Shown in pieces: positions 17,189 through 26,335 of a stretch of 64,000 nucleotides of DNA. Position numbers and translations under genes: made by a program. The stretch's first letter is position 1. Each line of letters opens with the position of its first letter. Under the pieces are notes generated by a model. The model was not told the DNA's origin. It saw only the letters and a program-made list of their open reading frames with translations, and did not search any database. This stretch comes from Pseudomonadota bacterium (lineage in GTDB: Bacteria; Pseudomonadota; Alphaproteobacteria; Acetobacterales; Acetobacteraceae): the NCBI GenBank assembly GCA_021780935.1, contig JAJXXT010000144.1, positions 1 through 64,000 on the forward strand. The letters run 5' to 3'.

Positions 17189-18036
17189 CGGGTGCGCCAT
17201 TTGCCGGCGCGGCGCGCCAGCACACCATAAAGCAGCATCGCCACCACCATCACCGCGATCATGCCGCAGGCCAGCGCCGCCCCCTGCGACGGTGACAGCG
17301 AGACATTGCCGGACAGCACGTTGGAAATATCGATCGGCACCAGCGGCAGGTTGCCGGCGGTCAGCGCATAGGGCGTCGCATAGGCGCTGAACGCGTTGCC
17401 GAACAGCAGGATCGCGGCCGACAGCAGCGAGGGCAGCAGCACCGGCAGCCCGACATGGCGCCAGAACTGCCAGGTGGAGGCGCCGAGGCTCTCGGCGGCC
17501 TCGCGCCATTCGCGCCGCAGCCCCTCGAGCGCCGGCGTGATCACGATCAGCATCAGCGGGATCTGGAAATAGGCATAGACCAGGACCAGCCCCTCGATAT
17601 GAAACAGCGAGAACCCGGCAGCGTAGATGTCGAAGCCGATGGATTTCAGCATCGCCGTGATCACGCCGAGCGTGCCCAGCGTGGAGATGAAGGCGAAGGC
17701 CAGCGGCACGCCGGCGAAATTCGCCGCCACCGCCGAGAAGGTGGAAACCAGCGCCCTGACCCATCGCGGCATGCCGGGCGCCAGCGTGAGCCAGGCGGCG
17801 ATGCCGCCACCCGCCGCCCCCACCAGTGCCGATAGCAGCGACACCTCGATCGAGTTGCGAAACGCGACGAGGTGGCTGTCGTGCCAGATCGTCGCCAGCG
17901 GCGCGAGCGAGAACCCATGCTTCGTCGTCACCGCCTGCGCGAACAGGCCGAGCGTGGGAACAACCAGGAAGGCGGTGATGAACAGCAGGAACGGGCCGAG
18001 GAAAAGCACATCCACGGCCCGTTCCCGCCAACGCAT
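17185..18036 (-). CDS. ABC transporter permease, PotB-like
   Basis: A 283-residue inner-membrane permease with about six helices. Its EAA loop is EAAESLGASTWQFWRHVGLP near residue 180, closely resembling that of its partner permease. It begins 5 bp after the binding-protein stop and overlaps the second permease by four bases. The sequence places it with spermidine/putrescine-type permeases; the actual substrate could be another small cation or an organophosphonate-like solute. Confidence 0.88.
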   Translation of the reverse strand: MRWRERAVDVLFLGPFLLFITAFLVVPTLGLFAQAVTTKHGFSLAPLATIWHDSHLVAFRNSIEVSLLSALVGAAGGGIAAWLTLAPGMPRWVRALVSTFSAVAANFAGVPLAFAFISTLGTLGVITAMLKSIGFDIYAAGFSLFHIEGLVLVYAYFQIPLMLIVITPALEGLRREWREAAESLGASTWQFWRHVGLPVLLPSLLSAAILLFGNAFSAYATPYALTAGNLPLVPIDISNVLSGNVSLSPSQGAALACGMIAVMVVAMLLYGVLARRAGKWRTR

Positions 18037-18041
18037 CAGGG

Positions 18042-19124
18042 TCAGGCCTTGACCACCTTGGACCAGTTCGCGGCGATCACGTTTTTCGCCGTGTTCTGCT
18101 GTGCCGCGGTGGGGAAGCCTGCCGCCGCATAGGGGGCGGCGGGCGGCAGCGTCTTGGCCAGGGCCGCCGGGATCGCGTTGCGCTTGGCAAGGTCCGCGAA
18201 GCGCGCCGGATGCGCAAAGCCCTTGAGGAACAGCAACTGGCCCTCATCGGAATAGAGGAACTCCATCCAAAGCTTCGCGGAGGCGGCATTCGGCGCGTAT
18301 TTGCTGATCGCCTGGCAGTAGAACGCACCGAGTGGCTGGGAGCCCTGCGGCACGATCGTGTCGATCTGCACCTTGCCGGCGGATTTCTTGGCCTGGGCGA
18401 GGTTCAGGTAGTCCCAGTTCAGCACGATCGGCGTGGTGCCGGACTGGAGCGAGGCCGGTGTCGCCGAGGCCGGATTGAAGTTACCGGCCTTCGCCAGCTT
18501 GCCGAAGTATTCGATCCCGGGCTCGATGTTGTCGAGCGAGCCGCCATTGCCCAGCGCCGCCGCGAACACCCCGGAGAACGCCGCCGCCGCACCGGAGGGC
18601 GAGCCGTTCAGCGCCACCATGCCCTTGTATTCCGGCTTCAACAGGTCGGCCCATGTCTGCGGCGCGTTCTTCACCACGGACCGGTTTACGCCGAGCGTGA
18701 TGATGCCGAAATAATCCCCGTACCAGACCCCGTTGGGATCCTTCATGTTGGCGGGGATCGTTGCCCAGGTCGCCACCTTGTAGGGCTGGAACAAACCCTC
18801 CTTGGCGCCGGAAATGGCGAAGGCGGGGCCCACGTCCACGGTATCCGGGCCACGCGTCTGGCCCTTCAGCGAGCGGATCGCCTGCAACTCCTGCGCCGAG
18901 CTGTCGTCGGGCGCCGCGCTGTTGACCTTGATGCCGAATTTCTTCTCGAAGGTGCTGATGATCTCGCCGTAATTGGCCCAGTCCGGCGGCAGCGCGATGA
19001 CGTTGAGCTTGCCGTCCTTCTTCCCCGCGGCGATCTGGGCGGCGGTCTGGGCGCTGGCGATGGCCGGCAGCGCCAGCGCCGAGGCTCCGGCGGCGAGGGC
19101 GGCCCGGCGGCTGATCTGAGTCAT
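18042..19124 (-). CDS. ABC transporter substrate-binding protein with Tat-type signal
   Basis: A 360-residue periplasmic binding protein (family 1, PotD/PotF-like group). The N-terminus has twin arginines and a hydrophobic stretch (SRRAALAAGASALALPAIA, residues 5-23) ending in a cleavable ASA site, which suggests Tat or Sec export. GVWYGDYFGIITLGVNRSVV and FGKLAKAGNFNP are typical of the group. AGGGAGA precedes the ATG at 19124. It is the first gene of the importer operon. The ligand is unknown; the polyamine assignment rests on overall family and operon type. Confidence 0.87.
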   Translation of the reverse strand: MTQISRRAALAAGASALALPAIASAQTAAQIAAGKKDGKLNVIALPPDWANYGEIISTFEKKFGIKVNSAAPDDSSAQELQAIRSLKGQTRGPDTVDVGPAFAISGAKEGLFQPYKVATWATIPANMKDPNGVWYGDYFGIITLGVNRSVVKNAPQTWADLLKPEYKGMVALNGSPSGAAAAFSGVFAAALGNGGSLDNIEPGIEYFGKLAKAGNFNPASATPASLQSGTTPIVLNWDYLNLAQAKKSAGKVQIDTIVPQGSQPLGAFYCQAISKYAPNAASAKLWMEFLYSDEGQLLFLKGFAHPARFADLAKRNAIPAALAKTLPPAAPYAAAGFPTAAQQNTAKNVIAANWSKVVKA

Positions 19125-19257
19125 TCAAGTCTCCCTGTTTTGAGCGGGGCGGTTCTAGCGGCAGGGCCGCGCCCTGTCTGTTACCGGCCCATGACATGTC
19201 ACGCTGTCACAACTCGCGCCGCAGGCCAAGCGGCATGGCGCCCCGGCACCGCCGGAA

Positions 19258-21675
19258 TCAGACCTCCCGCACCCCCGCCTCGGCCGCCAGTGCCTCGGCT
19301 TCGGCCAGCAGCGCCTCCTCGTCCTCGCCGCTGCGCACCTGCTCGCGCCCCACCTCCAGCAGCACCGGCACGGCCAGCGGCGAGACCCGCGACAGCGCCC
19401 GGTGGCGCACCCGCCGCCCTACCCGCGCCAGCATGCCGGCGATGCGCCCGATATCCGTCAGCCCCGCCGCCGCATCGGCCCAGGTGGCGCGCAGCAGCAC
19501 GTGCCCGGGCTGGTGCTTGCGCAAAACGTCATAGACCAGGTCGCTCGACACCGTGACCTGGCGCCGGTTCTTCTCCGCCCCGGGGTGGTGGCGCTCGATC
19601 AGCCCGGCGATCACCGCGACGTGGCGGAATGTCCGGCGCAGCATGGAGCTTTCCGCCATCCATGCTTCGAGGTCGTCGCCCAGCAGGTCGCGCTCGAACA
19701 GCTTCGCGACCGACACCGGCTGGCGGGCCGACCAGGTGGCCAGCACATAGTCGGTGGCGACGAAGCCGAGCGGCTGAAACCCCGCCCGCTCCATGCGCCG
19801 TGTGATGATCATGCCCAGTGTCTGGTGCGCCTGCCGGCCCTCGAAGCAATAGGCCACCATGTAGTGACGCCCGCCGCGCGGGAACGTCTCGACCAGCAGA
19901 TCGTCGGGGCCGGGCAGGGAGGAATGCCGCTTCTGCGCCGCCAGCCAGTCGCGCACCGGCTCGGGGAAAATATGCCATGCGGCGGGGTCATGCAGCAGCG
20001 CCCGCACCCGGTCGGCGAGGTTGGTCGTCATCGGCATCCGCCCGCCCTCATAGGTCGGCACGCGCGGCTCGCCGGCGCCGCCCGCCTCCACCTCCACCGT
20101 GGTCTCGCGAATGCGCCGGAACCGCAGCAGCCTTCCCGCGAACATGAACGTGTCGCCGGCGAGCAGCGTGGTCGCGAAATATTCCTCGATCTCGCCGAGC
20201 GGCGCGCCGCGGCCATGCAGCCGCACCTTCAGCAGCGGCGCCTCGACGATGGTGCCGATATTCATCCGGTGCTGCCGCGCGATGCGCTCCGTGCGCACAT
20301 GCATCCGCCCCTCGGCATCGCGGAACAATTTGCGATAGCGCTCATAGGCGCGCAGCGCGTAGCCGCCATCCTCGACGAAACCGAGCACGGCGTCGAAATC
20401 CTCGCGGGTCAGCGCCGCATAGGGGGCGGTGCGCGTCACCTCGGCATAGAGCTCGTCCGGCATGAACGGTGCCGCGCAGGCGCAGCCCAGCAGGTGTTGC
20501 GCCAGCACGTCGAGCCCGCCGGGCCGCGGCGGCTCGCCATCGAGCTCACCGGCCGCGACACCGGCGATCGCCGCCTCGCATTCCAGCACCTCGAACCGAT
20601 TGGCCGGCACCAGCACCGCCTGGCTCGGCTCGTCCATGCGGTGGTTGGAACGGCCGACCCGCTGCAACAGGCGCGACACGCCCTTGGGCGCGCCGACCTG
20701 CAGCACCTGGTCCACATCGCCCCAGTCGATGCCGAGATCGAGCGACGATGTCGCGACCACGGCGCGCAATGCGCCGGCGGCCATCGCCGCCTCGACGCGC
20801 TCGCGCGCCTCGCGCTCCAGGCTGCCGTGATGGATCGCGATCGGCAGCGTCGCCTCGTTGATCCGCCACAGCGCGTGGAACAGCAGCTCCGCCTGCGCGC
20901 GGGTGTTGACGAAGACGATGGTGAGCCGTGCCGCGCGAATGCGCTCCATGATCACCGGGGCGGCGGCGAGGCCCATATGCCCCGACCACGGCAGCCTTCC
21001 CGCCGGCAGCATCATCGCCACCTGCGGCGCAGCACCCGGCGGCGCCGCGATGATCCGCGCCTCGGGCCCGACATAGCGCGCGATCGGCGCCCGGTGCGCG
21101 ACGGTTGCCGAAAGCCCGATCCGCCGCCCGCCGACCCGCGTCAGCGCCAGCGCCAGCTGGTCGCCGCGCTTGGTGCCGGCCAGCGCGTGCACCTCGTCGA
21201 TGACCACGGTCGCGACCTCGGCCAGGGTCTCGCGCCATTCCGGCAGCGAGACCAGCAGCGCCAGGCTCTCCGGCGTGGTCAGCAGGCAGTGCGGCGGCGC
21301 CTCCCGCTGGCGGCGGCGGCGCTCCTGGGTGGTGTCGCCGGAGCGGGTCTCGACGGTGATGGGCAGGGCCATCTCCGCGATCGGGCGCATCAGGTTGCGT
21401 GCGACATCGGCCGCCAGCGCCTTCAGCGGCGAGACATAGAGCGTGTGCAGCCGCGGCCGCGGATCGGCCGCCAGCGCCACCAGGCTCGCGAGGAACCCGG
21501 CCAGCGTCTTGCCGGCCCCGGTCGGTGCCAGCAGCAGCACATCGCCGGTGCTCGCCAGCACCTGGCGCTGGTGGTCGCGCAGCGACCAGCCCCTGGCAGC
21601 GAACCAGCGCGCAAAGGGTTCCGGCAGGTCGGTGTCCGGCAGTTGGGGATCCGGTCTTGGGGAGGCTGGCGCCAT
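19258..21675 (-). CDS. Ligase-associated DEXH box DNA helicase (Lhr-like)
   Basis: An 805-residue superfamily 2 helicase. Walker A is LLAPTGAGKTLAGF near residue 48, followed by YVSPLKALAADVARNLMRPI (motif Ia) and VVIDEVHALAGTKRGD (motif II, DEVH). SATV is motif III and QRVGRSNHRMD motif VI; a winged-helix and C-terminal region follow. ATG 21675 was chosen because it gives the usual length (about 800-860) and avoids overlap with the divergent exonuclease. With the neighbouring exonuclease and ligase and PdeM further off, it forms the ligase-associated repair set; the exact damage repaired is not settled in the literature. Confidence 0.9.
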   Translation of the reverse strand: MAPASPRPDPQLPDTDLPEPFARWFAARGWSLRDHQRQVLASTGDVLLLAPTGAGKTLAGFLASLVALAADPRPRLHTLYVSPLKALAADVARNLMRPIAEMALPITVETRSGDTTQERRRRQREAPPHCLLTTPESLALLVSLPEWRETLAEVATVVIDEVHALAGTKRGDQLALALTRVGGRRIGLSATVAHRAPIARYVGPEARIIAAPPGAAPQVAMMLPAGRLPWSGHMGLAAAPVIMERIRAARLTIVFVNTRAQAELLFHALWRINEATLPIAIHHGSLEREARERVEAAMAAGALRAVVATSSLDLGIDWGDVDQVLQVGAPKGVSRLLQRVGRSNHRMDEPSQAVLVPANRFEVLECEAAIAGVAAGELDGEPPRPGGLDVLAQHLLGCACAAPFMPDELYAEVTRTAPYAALTREDFDAVLGFVEDGGYALRAYERYRKLFRDAEGRMHVRTERIARQHRMNIGTIVEAPLLKVRLHGRGAPLGEIEEYFATTLLAGDTFMFAGRLLRFRRIRETTVEVEAGGAGEPRVPTYEGGRMPMTTNLADRVRALLHDPAAWHIFPEPVRDWLAAQKRHSSLPGPDDLLVETFPRGGRHYMVAYCFEGRQAHQTLGMIITRRMERAGFQPLGFVATDYVLATWSARQPVSVAKLFERDLLGDDLEAWMAESSMLRRTFRHVAVIAGLIERHHPGAEKNRRQVTVSSDLVYDVLRKHQPGHVLLRATWADAAAGLTDIGRIAGMLARVGRRVRHRALSRVSPLAVPVLLEVGREQVRSGEDEEALLAEAEALAAEAGVREV

Positions 21676-21683
21676 CCCGCCAC

Positions 21684-21712
21684 TCTGGCGTTGCGGCCGG
21701 CGCCGCGCCAGA
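21684..21712. promoter_or_regulatory. Inverted repeat in the 45-bp lhr/exonuclease divergent promoter
   Basis: TCTGGCG (21684-21690) and its reverse complement CGCCAGA (21706-21712) are separated by 15 bp inside the 45-bp gap between the two divergent starts (21675 and 21721). The position suggests an operator or overlapping promoter elements serving both directions. In a 70% G+C genome a 7-bp match can arise by chance, and it is not an alphaproteobacterial LexA box (GTTC-N7-GTTC type). Confidence 0.3.
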
Positions 21713-21720
21713 TTCCCGCC

Positions 21721-22776
21721 ATGGCTCATCGCGCCGCGCCACACCCGTCCACCTGGCTCAGCATTCGTCCGCAGGGGCTCTATTGCGAGCCGGGCGGGTT
21801 CTTCCTCGACCCGCGTGGCGGCGTGGACAAGGCTGTCGTCACCCATGGCCATAGCGACCACGCGAGCCCGGGCCATGGCGCGGTTCTGGCGACCTCCGCC
21901 ACGCTCGCCATCATGCGCGCGCGCAACGCCGCGCCCGCGCGGGAACAGGCGCTGCGCTACGGCGAGACGATCACCGTGGGCGGTGTGGCGGTCACGCTCC
22001 AGCCCGCCGGCCACGTGCTGGGCTCGGCGCAGATCGTGCTGGAGTACGCGGGGGCCCGGGCCGTCATCTCCGGCGACTACAAGCGCCGCGCCGACCCGAC
22101 CTGCGCCGGCTTCATCCCCGTTCCCTGCGACGTCTTCGTCACCGAGGCGACCTTCGCGCTGCCGGTCTTCCGCCATCCGCCCGCCGAGGGCGAGATCGCG
22201 CGCCTGCTCGCCAGTGTCGCGCTGTTCCCCGAACGAAGCCATGTCATCGGCTGCTATGCGCTGGGCAAGGCGCAGCGCCTTATCGCGCTGCTGCGCCAGG
22301 CCGGCTGGGAGCGGCCGATCTTCCTGCACGGCGCGTTGCAGACGCTCTGCGATCTCTACGTCGATCGCGGCATCGCGCTCGGCGAGCGGCGCCCCGTCTC
22401 CACCCGCACCGTCCCGACCGGCACCGCCACGGCCAGCCATCGGGGGCTCGCCGGCGAGATCGTGCTGGCGCCGCCCTCGGCCATTGCCGACCGCTGGGCA
22501 CGGCGCCTCGGCGACCCGGTGGTCTGTGCGGCCAGCGGCTGGATGCGGGTGCGCCAGCGCGCGAAGCAGGGCGGCGTCGAGCTGCCGCTGGTCATCTCCG
22601 ACCACGCCGACTGGCCGGAGCTGCTAGCCACGGCTGTCGATGTCATGGCGCCGGAAATCTGGGTCACGCATGGCAGGGAGGACGCGCTGATCCACGCGCT
22701 GGGCAGGCTCGGCATCCGGGGCCGCGCGCTGCGCCTGCTCGGTCGGGATGATGGTGGCGGCGAGGCGGAGGAATGA
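21721..22776 (+). CDS. Ligase-associated DNA exonuclease (MBL fold, beta-CASP type)
   Basis: A 351-residue metallo-beta-lactamase-fold nuclease. The HGHSDHAS motif at residues 42-47 is the HxHxDH metal site. Further metal ligands are in AGHVLGSAQI and SGDYKRRADP, and the C-terminal LVISDHADWPEL is typical of CPSF/SNM1-like nucleases. ATG 21721 starts just after the divergent promoter; the 3' end overlaps the ligase start by ATGA, so the two are cotranscribed. Confidence 0.9.
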   Translation: MAHRAAPHPSTWLSIRPQGLYCEPGGFFLDPRGGVDKAVVTHGHSDHASPGHGAVLATSATLAIMRARNAAPAREQALRYGETITVGGVAVTLQPAGHVLGSAQIVLEYAGARAVISGDYKRRADPTCAGFIPVPCDVFVTEATFALPVFRHPPAEGEIARLLASVALFPERSHVIGCYALGKAQRLIALLRQAGWERPIFLHGALQTLCDLYVDRGIALGERRPVSTRTVPTGTATASHRGLAGEIVLAPPSAIADRWARRLGDPVVCAASGWMRVRQRAKQGGVELPLVISDHADWPELLATAVDVMAPEIWVTHGREDALIHALGRLGIRGRALRLLGRDDGGGEAEE

Positions 22777-24365
22777 CCCCGTTCGCGGACCTGCTGGAGC
22801 GGCTGCTGTTCTCCCCCGGCCGCAACGCCAAGCTGGCGCTGCTGCAACGATATTTCGAGACCGTACCGGACCCCGATCGCGGCCTGGCGCTCGCCGCCAT
22901 CGCCGGTGCGCTCGACTTTCCCGCCGCGAAGGCCGGGCTGATCCGCGAACTCGCCGCCGCGCGCACCGCCCCCGAGCTGTTCGCCATGTCCTATGACTAT
23001 GTCGGCGACCTCGCGGAGACCGTGGCGCTGATGTGGCCGACCGAGGGTGGTGCCGCGGCGCCGCGTCTGTCGGAGGTGGTCGCCGCGCTGCGCGGGACGC
23101 CGAAAGCCCAACTCCCGGCGCTGGTGGAAGCCTGGCTTGATGCCTGCGTGCCATCGGTCCGGCTCGCCCTGCTCAAGCTCATCACCGGCGGCCTGCGTGT
23201 CGGCGCCACCGCCCGCCTCGCCAAGCTGGCGCTGGCCGGGATGTCGCAGGGCCGTGTCACCGACGCCGAGATCGAGGAGATCTGGCACGCCCTGGCACCG
23301 CCCTACGAAACCCTGTTCGCGTGGCTGGAAGGCCGGGGTTCGCGCCCGGACGCGGCCGGGCGTCCCGTTTTTCGCCCGCCAATGCTCGCCAACCCGATCG
23401 AGGATGCTGACCTCGCGGCCCTGGATGTCGCCGATTATGTTGCCGAATGGAAATGGGATGGTATCCGCGTGCAGGTCTGCGGCGGCACCGATCCGCGGCT
23501 GTTCTCCCGCGCCGGCGAGGATATTTCCAAGAGCTTTCCCGATATCGTTGCGACTCTCGGCCATCGCGCGGTGCTGGACGGCGAGCTGCTGGTGCTGCGC
23601 GACGGCGTGGTGGCCCCGTTCGCCGACCTGCAACAGCGCCTCAACCGCAAGGCGCCGGGCATGGCGATGCTGGAGCGGTATCCCGCGCATGTCCGGCTCT
23701 ATGACATGCTGTTCGAGGACGCGCAGGATCTTCGCGCGCTGCCCTTCGCCGCGCGCCGGGCCCGCCTGGAAGCGTGGTTTGCGCGCGCGGCACCTTCGCG
23801 CGCCGATCTCTCCCCGCTCATCGCCTTCGCCCGGCTCGATGAGCTCGTGGCCCTGCGCGCCGGTGCCCGCGAGGCCGGTATCGAGGGGCTGATGCTCAAG
23901 CGCACGGACTCGCCCTACCTCCCCGGCCGTCCGCGTGGCCTGTGGTGGAAATGGAAGCGCGACCCGCTGACCATCGATGCCGTGGTGATGTATGCCCAGC
24001 GTGGCCATGGCCGCCGGTCCTCGTTCTACAGCGACTTCACCTTCGGTGTGTGGGACGGTGATGCGCTGGTGCCGGTCGGCCGCGCCTATTCCGGCATCAG
24101 CGACCGCGAGCTTGCCTTTCTGGACAATTGGGTACGCCACCACACCACCGCCCGCTTTGGCCCGGTGCGGGAGGTGGAGAAATCCCTGGTGCTGGAAATC
24201 GCCTTCGACGGCGCGCAGCGCTCCACCCGCCATCGCAGCGGCATCGCGCTGCGCTTTCCCCGTATCGCCCGCCTGCGTCGCGACAAGCCGGCAGCTGAGG
24301 CCGACACGCTCGCCGGTGTCGCCGTGCTCATTCCAGCAAGGTCGATTTCCGAAGCGAAGGAGTGA
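22773..24365 (+). CDS. ATP-dependent DNA ligase (ligase-associated repair set)
   Basis: A 530-residue ligase. The N-terminal DNA-binding domain (residues 1-200) is followed by nucleotidyltransferase motif I EWKWDGIRVQV, whose Lys227 is the adenylation residue. The other motifs are FSRAGEDISKSFPD, VLDGELLVL, EGLMLKRTDSPYLPGRP and WWKWKRDPLTIDAV, the last with the motif V lysines. A C-terminal OB-fold follows. It joins single- or double-strand breaks using ATP, unlike the NAD-dependent replicative LigA. Its stop is only 6 bp from the stop of the convergent MFS gene. Confidence 0.92.
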   Translation: MTPFADLLERLLFSPGRNAKLALLQRYFETVPDPDRGLALAAIAGALDFPAAKAGLIRELAAARTAPELFAMSYDYVGDLAETVALMWPTEGGAAAPRLSEVVAALRGTPKAQLPALVEAWLDACVPSVRLALLKLITGGLRVGATARLAKLALAGMSQGRVTDAEIEEIWHALAPPYETLFAWLEGRGSRPDAAGRPVFRPPMLANPIEDADLAALDVADYVAEWKWDGIRVQVCGGTDPRLFSRAGEDISKSFPDIVATLGHRAVLDGELLVLRDGVVAPFADLQQRLNRKAPGMAMLERYPAHVRLYDMLFEDAQDLRALPFAARRARLEAWFARAAPSRADLSPLIAFARLDELVALRAGAREAGIEGLMLKRTDSPYLPGRPRGLWWKWKRDPLTIDAVVMYAQRGHGRRSSFYSDFTFGVWDGDALVPVGRAYSGISDRELAFLDNWVRHHTTARFGPVREVEKSLVLEIAFDGAQRSTRHRSGIALRFPRIARLRRDKPAAEADTLAGVAVLIPARSISEAKE

Positions 24366-24371
24366 TGACGG

Positions 24372-25604
24372 TCAGGCCATCAGCAGCGGTCGTGATTGCC
24401 ACAACATCGCGGCCGCAACCGCCGTCAGCACGAGGCTCGCGACGGCGATCGTCACGGCAACGCCCAGTGTTGCGAACGCCCATGGCGCCAGCAGCAAGGT
24501 CACCAGCAGGCCGAGATTGTTCACCACCATATAGGCGCGCACCGCGGCGGCCAGTTCGTGACGTTCCAGCACCGTCTGGCGCATCGTCGCGAACGTGATG
24601 TCCTGCATCGGCCCGCCGATGGAGGAGCATGCCGCCAGCAGCGGGATCAGCCAGGCGTGCCAGGCCACCGGCAGCATGCCGGCGAATCCGATCAGCGTCA
24701 TGAAGCCGCCGAGTACGATGTTGCCGCCGAAGATCATCATCGCCGGCCGCCGCGAGAGCGGGCGCGAGCCGATCACCAGCGTGCCCGCGAGGTTGGCCGC
24801 CCCATAGGCGGAGATCACCGTCGCATAGGCCGAAAGCGGCGCACCATCCTGACGCAGCAGCAGCGGAATGGCGACGAAATAGACGCCATACCACACGCCG
24901 TTGATCAGCCCCGCAGTGAACAGCAGCTTGCGGAACAGCGGGATACGCAGCATCGCACGGAACCCATGCCCGAGCATCGCGATCAACGGTCCGCGTGGCG
25001 GATGGGCGTGACGGACGCTGCGATATCGCATGGTCCCCAGGACCGCGACCGCCGAGACCAGGAAGCTCACCGCGTCGAGAGTCACGAAATGCACCAGCGG
25101 GATCACCGCCGCGAGCAACCCGATGATGCCCGGCCCGAGCAGGCGGGCGATCCGCTCCGTGGTGTCGAGCAGTGCGTTCACCGCCGGCAGCGAGGCGGGG
25201 CTCGCGGCGAGCGAGGGCAGGGCGGCCTGCAACGCCGGACGGAAAAACGCATAGGCGCTGCCCAGCACCACCACGGTGGCGATCAGCATCACCCCGCTCG
25301 GCCCGCCCGCGTGCAGCCACAGTGCGACCACGAACATCAGCATCGCCGCACGCACCGCATCCGCCGCGAGCATCGCGCCGCGTGGCGCCAGACGGTCCGC
25401 GAACGGGCCCGAGAGCAGCGCCACCGACAGCACCACCATGCCTTGCAACGCGCCGAGATAGCCGGCATTGCGGCCGAACAGTCCGGTGCCGACCCAGCCC
25501 AGGACCACGACGAATAACTGGTCGCCGATCGCCGAGGTCGCGAGACCGGCCCAGAGCAGCGCGATCGGCCGTTCCCGCAGCGCGCGGAGCAGCGGCAGGT
25601 TCAT
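24372..25604 (-). CDS. MFS transporter (MFS_3, EntS-like)
   Basis: A 410-residue protein with 11-12 hydrophobic segments. The N-terminal RPIALLWAGLATSAIGDQLF and PFADRLAPRGAMLAADAVRA (loop 2-3) are typical of the MFS_3/EntS-like efflux group. It lies 15 bp after the flavin reductase stop, so it is probably the last gene of the monooxygenase-flavin reductase-MFS unit driven from the promoter at 28.7 kb. Export of a toxic aromatic intermediate, or uptake of substrate, would fit; neither can be shown. Confidence 0.8.
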   Translation of the reverse strand: MNLPLLRALRERPIALLWAGLATSAIGDQLFVVVLGWVGTGLFGRNAGYLGALQGMVVLSVALLSGPFADRLAPRGAMLAADAVRAAMLMFVVALWLHAGGPSGVMLIATVVVLGSAYAFFRPALQAALPSLAASPASLPAVNALLDTTERIARLLGPGIIGLLAAVIPLVHFVTLDAVSFLVSAVAVLGTMRYRSVRHAHPPRGPLIAMLGHGFRAMLRIPLFRKLLFTAGLINGVWYGVYFVAIPLLLRQDGAPLSAYATVISAYGAANLAGTLVIGSRPLSRRPAMMIFGGNIVLGGFMTLIGFAGMLPVAWHAWLIPLLAACSSIGGPMQDITFATMRQTVLERHELAAAVRAYMVVNNLGLLVTLLLAPWAFATLGVAVTIAVASLVLTAVAAAMLWQSRPLLMA

Positions 25605-25619
25605 GCGTCGGGTGCCGTC

Positions 25620-26261
25620 CTACTCCGCCGCTGACTTCCGCCGCCAATTCTCCACCGGGATCCGCGGCACCTCGAACTGGTCGGACAGCCGCGCATACCA
25701 CCCACCGCCATGCAGGCGCCCGATCAGGTCGAGCCTCGGCGTGTCGATATAGTTGCGCCCGGCATCGAGCACGCAGTCGTCGCGGACATGCATGGCCAGC
25801 ACCCGGCCCACGATCAGCGCGCGCTCGAGCCCCAGCTCGATCGTCATCATCCGCTCGCATTCCATCGCGACCGGGCTGTCGGCGATGCGCGGCGGCTTCA
25901 CCTTCGTGCTGGGTGCGGTCACCAGCTCCGCCTCCGCCAGTTCGTTGACGCCGTGGTCGAACTCGATCGCCGTCTCCACCATGCGTTGCGCGTTGTCGTA
26001 GGAAACGAGGTTGACGACGAACTGACCGGTCTCGCGGATGTTGTTACCGGTGTCCTTGGCGTCCCCGGGCTTGCGCCCGCCGATGCCGATGATGACCGTC
26101 GCCGGGTCTTCGCCGAACACATTGAAGAACGAGAAGGGCGCCGCGTTCGCCCGCCCGGCCGTGTCCAGCGTCACCACCCAGGCGATCGGCCGCGGCACGA
26201 CGGTCGAGACCAGCAGCTTATAGCGCTGCTGCGGCGGCAGCTTGTCGAAATCGAACAGCAT
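25620..26261 (-). CDS. Flavin reductase family protein
   Basis: A 213-residue FMN-binding split-barrel protein of the flavin reductase-like family. VVPRPIAWVVTLDTAGRANA and APFSFFNVFGEDPATVIIGI are its FMN-contact segments, and a C-terminal YIDTPRLDLIGRLHGGGWYA is typical of the aromatic-pathway subgroup. Members supply reduced flavin to monooxygenases or act as oxidoreductases themselves. It lies 74 bp downstream of the bifunctional monooxygenase, and the luciferase-like enzyme of the same regulon (46872-47957) would need a reduced-flavin donor. That pairing is inferred. Confidence 0.85.
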   Translation of the reverse strand: MLFDFDKLPPQQRYKLLVSTVVPRPIAWVVTLDTAGRANAAPFSFFNVFGEDPATVIIGIGGRKPGDAKDTGNNIRETGQFVVNLVSYDNAQRMVETAIEFDHGVNELAEAELVTAPSTKVKPPRIADSPVAMECERMMTIELGLERALIVGRVLAMHVRDDCVLDAGRNYIDTPRLDLIGRLHGGGWYARLSDQFEVPRIPVENWRRKSAAE

Positions 26262-26335
26262 CGCGCTCTCCGGAAGATAGGTGCCTCATGTGACCTCGAA
26301 GGCGCGGGCTGTCCAGAGAGCCGGCTCAGCCGGGC

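Noticed and set aside
19123..19133. TTCAAGTCTC near the binding-protein start as a fourth MarR operator
   Set aside because: It matches the core of sites 1 and 2 for nine bases but lacks both AT-rich arms and overlaps the ribosome site and start of the polyamine-type binding protein, outside the aromatic locus.
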